From assembly GCA_035266845.1 (NCBI GenBank), contig DATFMP010000102.1, positions 1-64,000 on the forward strand: a DNA stretch of 64,000 nt, in the 5' to 3' direction. Source of the DNA: DATFMP01 sp035266845. Its GTDB lineage: Bacteria; SAR324; JACQKK01. The first letter of the stretch is position 1; every line of letters begins with the position of its first letter. Both the position numbers and the translations under genes were made by a program. Below the pieces are notes generated by a model. The model was not told the DNA's origin and did not search any database. It saw nothing but the letters and a program-made list of their open reading frames with translations. Shown one piece after another: positions 60,110 through 64,000 of the stretch.

Positions 60110-60955
60110 TCAGTTCCCTTCGAATCGCCGCACCAGCGCCGCCAAGCGGTCCAGCCGTGGCAGCACCTCATCCGCGCCGGCGGAGTTTACCGCCATGACG
60201 AGGCGCGAGACACCCTCGCGTTGGTGCTCCTCCACACTCTTGGGCGTGCTGGAGAGGTAGAACATACTCACCGGGATGGGTCCGCGCCCAGCCTTGGCTG
60301 ACAGATCCTGCAACTCCTTGATGCGGTCGCCGAAGGTCAGCCCCGGCCGCGCAATGGGCATCCACTCATCGCCGTAGCGCACCACGCGCTGCAGTGTGCG
60401 GGCACCGTTGCCCCCCACCAGTATGGGTGGGTGAGGTTTCTGGACCGGCTTGGGCCAACTCCAGATGCGATCGAAGTTCACGAACTGGCCATGATAAGTG
60501 GCCTCGTCCTGGGTCCAGATGGCCTGCATAGCCTCGACGCGCTCGCGCAGCAGCGTCCACCGTGTGGCGTAGTCCGTCCCGTGGTCTTCCATCTCTTCGC
60601 GGTTCCAGCCGCCGCCGATGCCGAACAGGAAGCGCCCGCCCGAGACGAGGTCCAGACTGGCCACCTGCTTGGCCAGTGTGATGGGGTCGCGCTCCACCAC
60701 CAGGCACACGCCCGTACCGATGCGCAGCCGGGTTGTAGCGACGGCTGCGGCGGTGAGCGCCACGAAGGGGTCCATCCCGTGCGAATAGATCTGCGGCAGC
60801 TCGCCCCCCGCGGGGAACGGCGTCTTGCGGCTGGCCGGGATGTGCGTGTGCTCGGGAAACAGCACGGACTCGAAGCCCCGCTCTTCCACGGCCCGGGCGA
60901 AGTCCCCGGGCGGCATGGAGAAGTCCGAGGGGAACATCATGATGCCGTATTCCAT
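60110..60955 (-). CDS. LLM-class oxidoreductase, copy 1 of tandem pair
   Basis: 281 aa with GGAGGAG before ATG 60955. Luciferase-like fold: MEYGIMMFPSDFSMPPGDFA, FPEHTHIPASRKTPFPAGGE, LRIGTGVCLVVERDPITLAK, FLFGIGGGWNREEMEDHGTD, VGGNGARTLQRVVRYGDEW. The family is often annotated as F420-dependent. Strongly similar to the next gene over its whole length, from tandem duplication; divergence is greatest near the C-terminus (FYLSSTPKSVEEHQREGVSR). Confidence 0.92.
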   Translation of the reverse strand: MEYGIMMFPSDFSMPPGDFARAVEERGFESVLFPEHTHIPASRKTPFPAGGELPQIYSHGMDPFVALTAAAVATTRLRIGTGVCLVVERDPITLAKQVASLDLVSGGRFLFGIGGGWNREEMEDHGTDYATRWTLLRERVEAMQAIWTQDEATYHGQFVNFDRIWSWPKPVQKPHPPILVGGNGARTLQRVVRYGDEWMPIARPGLTFGDRIKELQDLSAKAGRGPIPVSMFYLSSTPKSVEEHQREGVSRLVMAVNSAGADEVLPRLDRLAALVRRFEGN

Positions 60956-60991
60956 GGGCTCCTCCTGCAAAGGGTGCCGCGACGCCCAGAC

Positions 60992-61837
60992 TCAGGCGCC
61001 GTTGAACTCGCGGACCAATGCCACCAGTCGGTCCAGGCGGGGCAGCACCTTCTCCCGATCCGCCGGGGGCAGCGGGAAGTAGATGCGCGAGACGCCGTCC
61101 GTCTGGTGCTGCTCCAGCATGCCTGGCTTGGAGGGCGAGCCGAACACGCTGACCGGAATGGGTGAACGGCCGGCCTGAGCGGCTAGCTCCTGCAACTCCT
61201 TGATGCGGGGTCCGAACGACTGGTCACCGCGACCCAGGGGCATCCACTCGTCTCCGTAGCGCACAACGCGCTGCAGGGTGCGTTCGCCATTGCCTCCCAC
61301 AATCACCGGGGGGTGCGGCTTGCGCGCGGGCTTGGGCCAGCTCCAGATGCGGTCGAAGTTCACGAACTTGCCGTGGTAAGTGGCTTCATCCTCGGTCCAG
61401 ATGGCCTTCATGGCCTCGATGCGCTCACGCAGCAACGTCCAGCGCTGGGTGTAGTCGGTGCCGTGATTTTCCATCTCCTCGCGGTTCCAACCGCCGCCGA
61501 TGCCGAACAGGAAGCGCCCGCCCGAAACGAAGTCCAGGCTGGCCACCTCCTTGGCCAGCACGATCGGGTCGCGCTCCACCACCAGGCAGATGCCCGTGCC
61601 CACCTGCAGGCGCTTGGTGACCGCGGCCGCGGCCGTCAGGGCCACGAAGGGATCGAGGCTGTGGGAGTACTCGGTAGGCAGGTCGCCTCCGCCCGGCCAA
61701 GCGCTTTCGCGGCTGGCAGGGATGTGCGTGTGCTCAGGCACCAGCAGGCCCGCGAAATCCCTCGCTTCCGCCTCGCGCGCCAGCTCGGCCGGATGGATGG
61801 AGAAGTCCGTGGGGAAGATGTAGACACCGAAATCCAT
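60992..61837 (-). CDS. LLM-class oxidoreductase, copy 2 of tandem pair
   Basis: 281 aa, same length as copy 1, 36 bp upstream of it in the transcript. MDFGVYIFPTDFSIHPAELA, VPEHTHIPASRESAWPGGGD, LQVGTGICLVVERDPIVLAK, FLFGIGGGWNREEMENHGTD. Differences from copy 1 cluster in residues 215-260, which may line the substrate site. Co-transcribed with copy 1 and possibly the SDR. Confidence 0.92.
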   Translation of the reverse strand: MDFGVYIFPTDFSIHPAELAREAEARDFAGLLVPEHTHIPASRESAWPGGGDLPTEYSHSLDPFVALTAAAAVTKRLQVGTGICLVVERDPIVLAKEVASLDFVSGGRFLFGIGGGWNREEMENHGTDYTQRWTLLRERIEAMKAIWTEDEATYHGKFVNFDRIWSWPKPARKPHPPVIVGGNGERTLQRVVRYGDEWMPLGRGDQSFGPRIKELQELAAQAGRSPIPVSVFGSPSKPGMLEQHQTDGVSRIYFPLPPADREKVLPRLDRLVALVREFNGA

Positions 61838-62098
61838 GGGCGGCTCCTCGGCGGTGGGCTGCGGCGGAGGCCCTGCGGCCCCCAGTCAATCCCGGATTGT
61901 GGCGGTTGAAGCCTATGTCTTAGCGGGGACCGCCCTCGATGGAAAGGGTCGGCGGTGCGAACAGGCTCAAGCGGGGCCTCGGGAGCGCTGGCGTCGCGCT
62001 TCCCGCGCCCCACTGCGCTGCCTTGCCCCGCCGCTAGCAATGCGCATAGGATAGCCCCGCCGCGGCCTGTTGGCCGATCAACAAGCAGGGGAAGCACC

Positions 62099-64000
62099 AT
62101 GCCGAGCAATACAAGCAATACAGCGGAGGGCATCGCCTGGGTGCCCAGCCCAGAGCAGATCGAACAGAGCAACATCGTCGCCTTCCTGCGTGCCACGGGC
62201 GTGCCGGATTACGAGACGCTGCTGCGGCGCTCAGAGGAGGATCTGGCGTGGTTCTGGGATGCCGTGATCCAGCACACGGGCCTGCGCTTCTACCAACCCT
62301 ACGACCAGGTGGTGGATCTCTCCCGTGGAGCCCCCTGGGCCCGCTGGTGCGTTGGCGGCACCAGCAACATCGTGCTCAATTGCCTGGATCGGCACCAGGA
62401 GGCCCTGGCCGACCGCGACGCGCTGGTGTGGGAGGGCGAGGACGGTGGCGTGCGGCGCTGGAGCTATGCCGAGCTCAACGCCGCCGTTTGCCGCTGTGCC
62501 AACTGGTTGCGCGCGGAGGGCTTCGGCGTGGGCGACGTGATCGCGCTCTACGTTCCGTTTCTGCCGGAATCCGTGGCTGCGCTGCTGGCCATCGCGAAGA
62601 TCGGGGCGATCGTGCAGCCGCTCTTCTCCGGCTTCGGCGTCTCCGCGCTGGTGGAGCGTATGAACCACGCGGGCGCGGTGGGGGCCGTCACGGTGGACGG
62701 CACCGTACGTCGTGGGCAGGCGGTGCAGCTCAAGCCGGTGCTGGACGAGGCCGCCTCTCAAGTGCCCACGCTGCGCCGGGTGCTGGTGATTCAGGGTCGC
62801 GACGGCGCCGTGCCCATGAAGGCCGGGCGCGACCACTGGTGGCACGAGGCCGTGGAATCGCAGCCTGCCGAGGCATCCACGGAGCCGGTGGATGCGGACG
62901 CTCCGCTGCTACTGGTATACACCTCCGGCACCACGGGCAAGCCCAAGGGCGCCATCCTCACCCACTGCGGGTTCGCCGCCAAACTGGCTCTGGACCTGGG
63001 GCTGGTGATGGACTTCAAGCCGGGCGACCGCATCCTATGGATGAGCGACATGGGTTGGGTGGTGGGGCCCATCATGGCCCTCGGTGCCACGCTGATGCAG
63101 GGCACGATGGTGCTGGCCGAGGGTGGGCCCGACTATCCGCAGCCGGATCGCATGTGGCACCTGGTGGAGGATCACCAAGTGAGCTTCCTGGGCGTGGCTC
63201 CCACCATCGTGCGCACGCTGATGCGCTACGGGCTGGAGCCCGTGCAGAAGCACGATCTCTCCTCGCTGCGGGTCACCACGTCCACCGGCGAGGCCTGGAC
63301 CCCCGAGGCTTGGCACTGGTTCTTCGAGCATATCTGCCGGCGCCGCGTGCCCTTCCATAACTATGCTGGCGGCACGGAGGTGAGCGGTGGCATCGTGTCG
63401 ACCACCGCCATTCATCCGGCTAAGCCCTGCGCCTTCCATGGTCCTATGCCCGGCTCCGGGGCGGACATCGTGGACGCCGAGGGCCGCTCCGTGCCGCCGG
63501 GCGTGAAGGGCGAGTTGGTTATGCGTCAGCCCTCCATCGGCCTCACGCGGGGCCTATGGAAGGACACGGAAGGGCGCTACCTGAACTCGTACTGGAACAA
63601 GATGCCGGGCCTGTGGGTACACGGCGATGCGGCCTACCGTGACGAGGATGGCTTCTGGTACATCCCGGGGCGATCGGACGACGTGTTCAATGTAGCTGGC
63701 AAGCGTACTGGTCCCGCGGAGGTGGAATCGGTGCTGCTGGCCACGGGCAAGCTGTCCATGGCCGCTGTGGTGGGCGCACCGGATGCGGTGAAGGGCGAGG
63801 CCGTGGTCTGCGTCTGCGTCCCTGCACCGGGTGTCGAACCGGACGAGGCATTGACGGGTCTGCTGATGGATGCCGTGGCCGCGGGCCTGGGACGCCCCTT
63901 CCGGCCGCGGGAGATCTTCTATGTCTCCGACCTGCCCAAGACCCGCAACATGAAGGTGATGCGTCGTTTGGTGCGGGCGGTGTACAACGGCGATCCGGCC
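62099..64000 (+). CDS. AMP-forming acyl-CoA synthetase, partial at window end
   Basis: 634 codons visible with no stop before the window ends; start ATG 62099 has AGGGGAAG upstream. ANL-superfamily signatures: P-loop YTSGTTGKPKGAIL, AGGTEVSGG, the hinge GDAAYRDEDGFWYIPGRSDD, VFNVAGKRTGPAEVE, and the C-terminal catalytic Lys in KTRNMKVMRRLVRA. An N-terminal ~100-residue ACS-type cap (DLAWFWDAVIQHTGLRF) places it near acetyl/propionyl/acetoacetyl-CoA synthetases. Only the last few residues should be missing. Confidence 0.92.
   Translation, partial: MPSNTSNTAEGIAWVPSPEQIEQSNIVAFLRATGVPDYETLLRRSEEDLAWFWDAVIQHTGLRFYQPYDQVVDLSRGAPWARWCVGGTSNIVLNCLDRHQEALADRDALVWEGEDGGVRRWSYAELNAAVCRCANWLRAEGFGVGDVIALYVPFLPESVAALLAIAKIGAIVQPLFSGFGVSALVERMNHAGAVGAVTVDGTVRRGQAVQLKPVLDEAASQVPTLRRVLVIQGRDGAVPMKAGRDHWWHEAVESQPAEASTEPVDADAPLLLVYTSGTTGKPKGAILTHCGFAAKLALDLGLVMDFKPGDRILWMSDMGWVVGPIMALGATLMQGTMVLAEGGPDYPQPDRMWHLVEDHQVSFLGVAPTIVRTLMRYGLEPVQKHDLSSLRVTTSTGEAWTPEAWHWFFEHICRRRVPFHNYAGGTEVSGGIVSTTAIHPAKPCAFHGPMPGSGADIVDAEGRSVPPGVKGELVMRQPSIGLTRGLWKDTEGRYLNSYWNKMPGLWVHGDAAYRDEDGFWYIPGRSDDVFNVAGKRTGPAEVESVLLATGKLSMAAVVGAPDAVKGEAVVCVCVPAPGVEPDEALTGLLMDAVAAGLGRPFRPREIFYVSDLPKTRNMKVMRRLVRAVYNGDPA

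Noticed and set aside
61836..62054. 72-codon plus-strand frame before the acyl-CoA synthetase
   Set aside because: Low-complexity Gly/Ala/Arg sequence without a ribosome site, opening at the start codon of the divergent LLM gene.

Overview
The window reads as a chromosomal segment of a GC-rich Gram-negative bacterium, most likely a beta- or gammaproteobacterium. It has a tripartite RND efflux set with an outer-membrane lipoprotein, an outer-membrane beta-barrel protein, a PilZ protein, LysR and IclR regulators and a proteobacterial-type ilvD. No rRNA or tRNA gene, CRISPR array or complete mobile element was seen. The species cannot be named from the sequence.

Region 1 (1-8.2 kb) is visibly more A+T-rich than the rest. 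It holds a tight minus-strand operon: glutathionyl-hydroquinone-reductase-like protein, PLP aminotransferase-fold enzyme, small protein of unknown fold, DHDPS-family aldolase, haem-oxygenase-like diiron oxygenase, mini Rieske ferredoxin and a PRMT-like methyltransferase. The five central genes have the content and order (P-Q-R-S-T) that I recall for the roh pathway, which converts L-arginine through 2-aminoimidazole to the nitroimidazole antibiotic azomycin. The extra methyltransferase keeps the guanidine-binding double-Glu loop of arginine methyltransferases, so the product may be a methylated relative. A divergent LysR gene and an XRE gene with its own palindromic operator lie beside it.

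Region 2 (8.3-19.1 kb) is bracketed by two direct copies of a ~120-bp structured repeat. It holds an IclR regulator with a clear 29-bp palindromic operator and an apparent eight-gene catabolic operon: an internally duplicated protein of unknown function, a TPP-dependent enzyme, an amidase, and a complete branched-chain-type ABC importer. An IS481 remnant lies at the right edge.

Region 3 (19.4-29.5 kb) is an export/sensing divergon. A minus-strand operon (ABC ATPase, permease, membrane-anchored protein, OmpR-type regulator, sensor kinase) faces a plus-strand RND operon (outer-membrane factor, adaptor, pump). Two tandem OmpR-family-type boxes lie between them. A 5'-nucleotidase remnant follows.

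Region 4 (30-44.2 kb) is housekeeping and peripheral: two head-to-head N-acyl-amino-acid-type hydrolases, ilvD, a DegP-like protein with a lost catalytic triad, a CsgG/FlgO-WD40 fusion, a beta-barrel protein, a PilZ protein with a 13-proline run, an N-carbamoyl-D-amino-acid hydrolase, two beta-propeller proteins and a divergent AroQ-like enzyme. An IS630 pseudogene follows at 44.3-44.8 kb.

Region 5 (45-64 kb) contains a thiol dioxygenase, MFS and EamA transporters, a DrrAB-like ABC exporter, three luciferase-like oxidoreductases (two a tandem pair), a Gfo/Idh/MocA oxidoreductase, a serine/threonine dehydratase, a large PAS/GAF hybrid kinase, an SDR, and an acyl-CoA synthetase cut by the window end. 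A short dispersed repeat (core AGCAGATTCCTCGCT) occurs three times, at 32.26, 41.86 and 52.65 kb.
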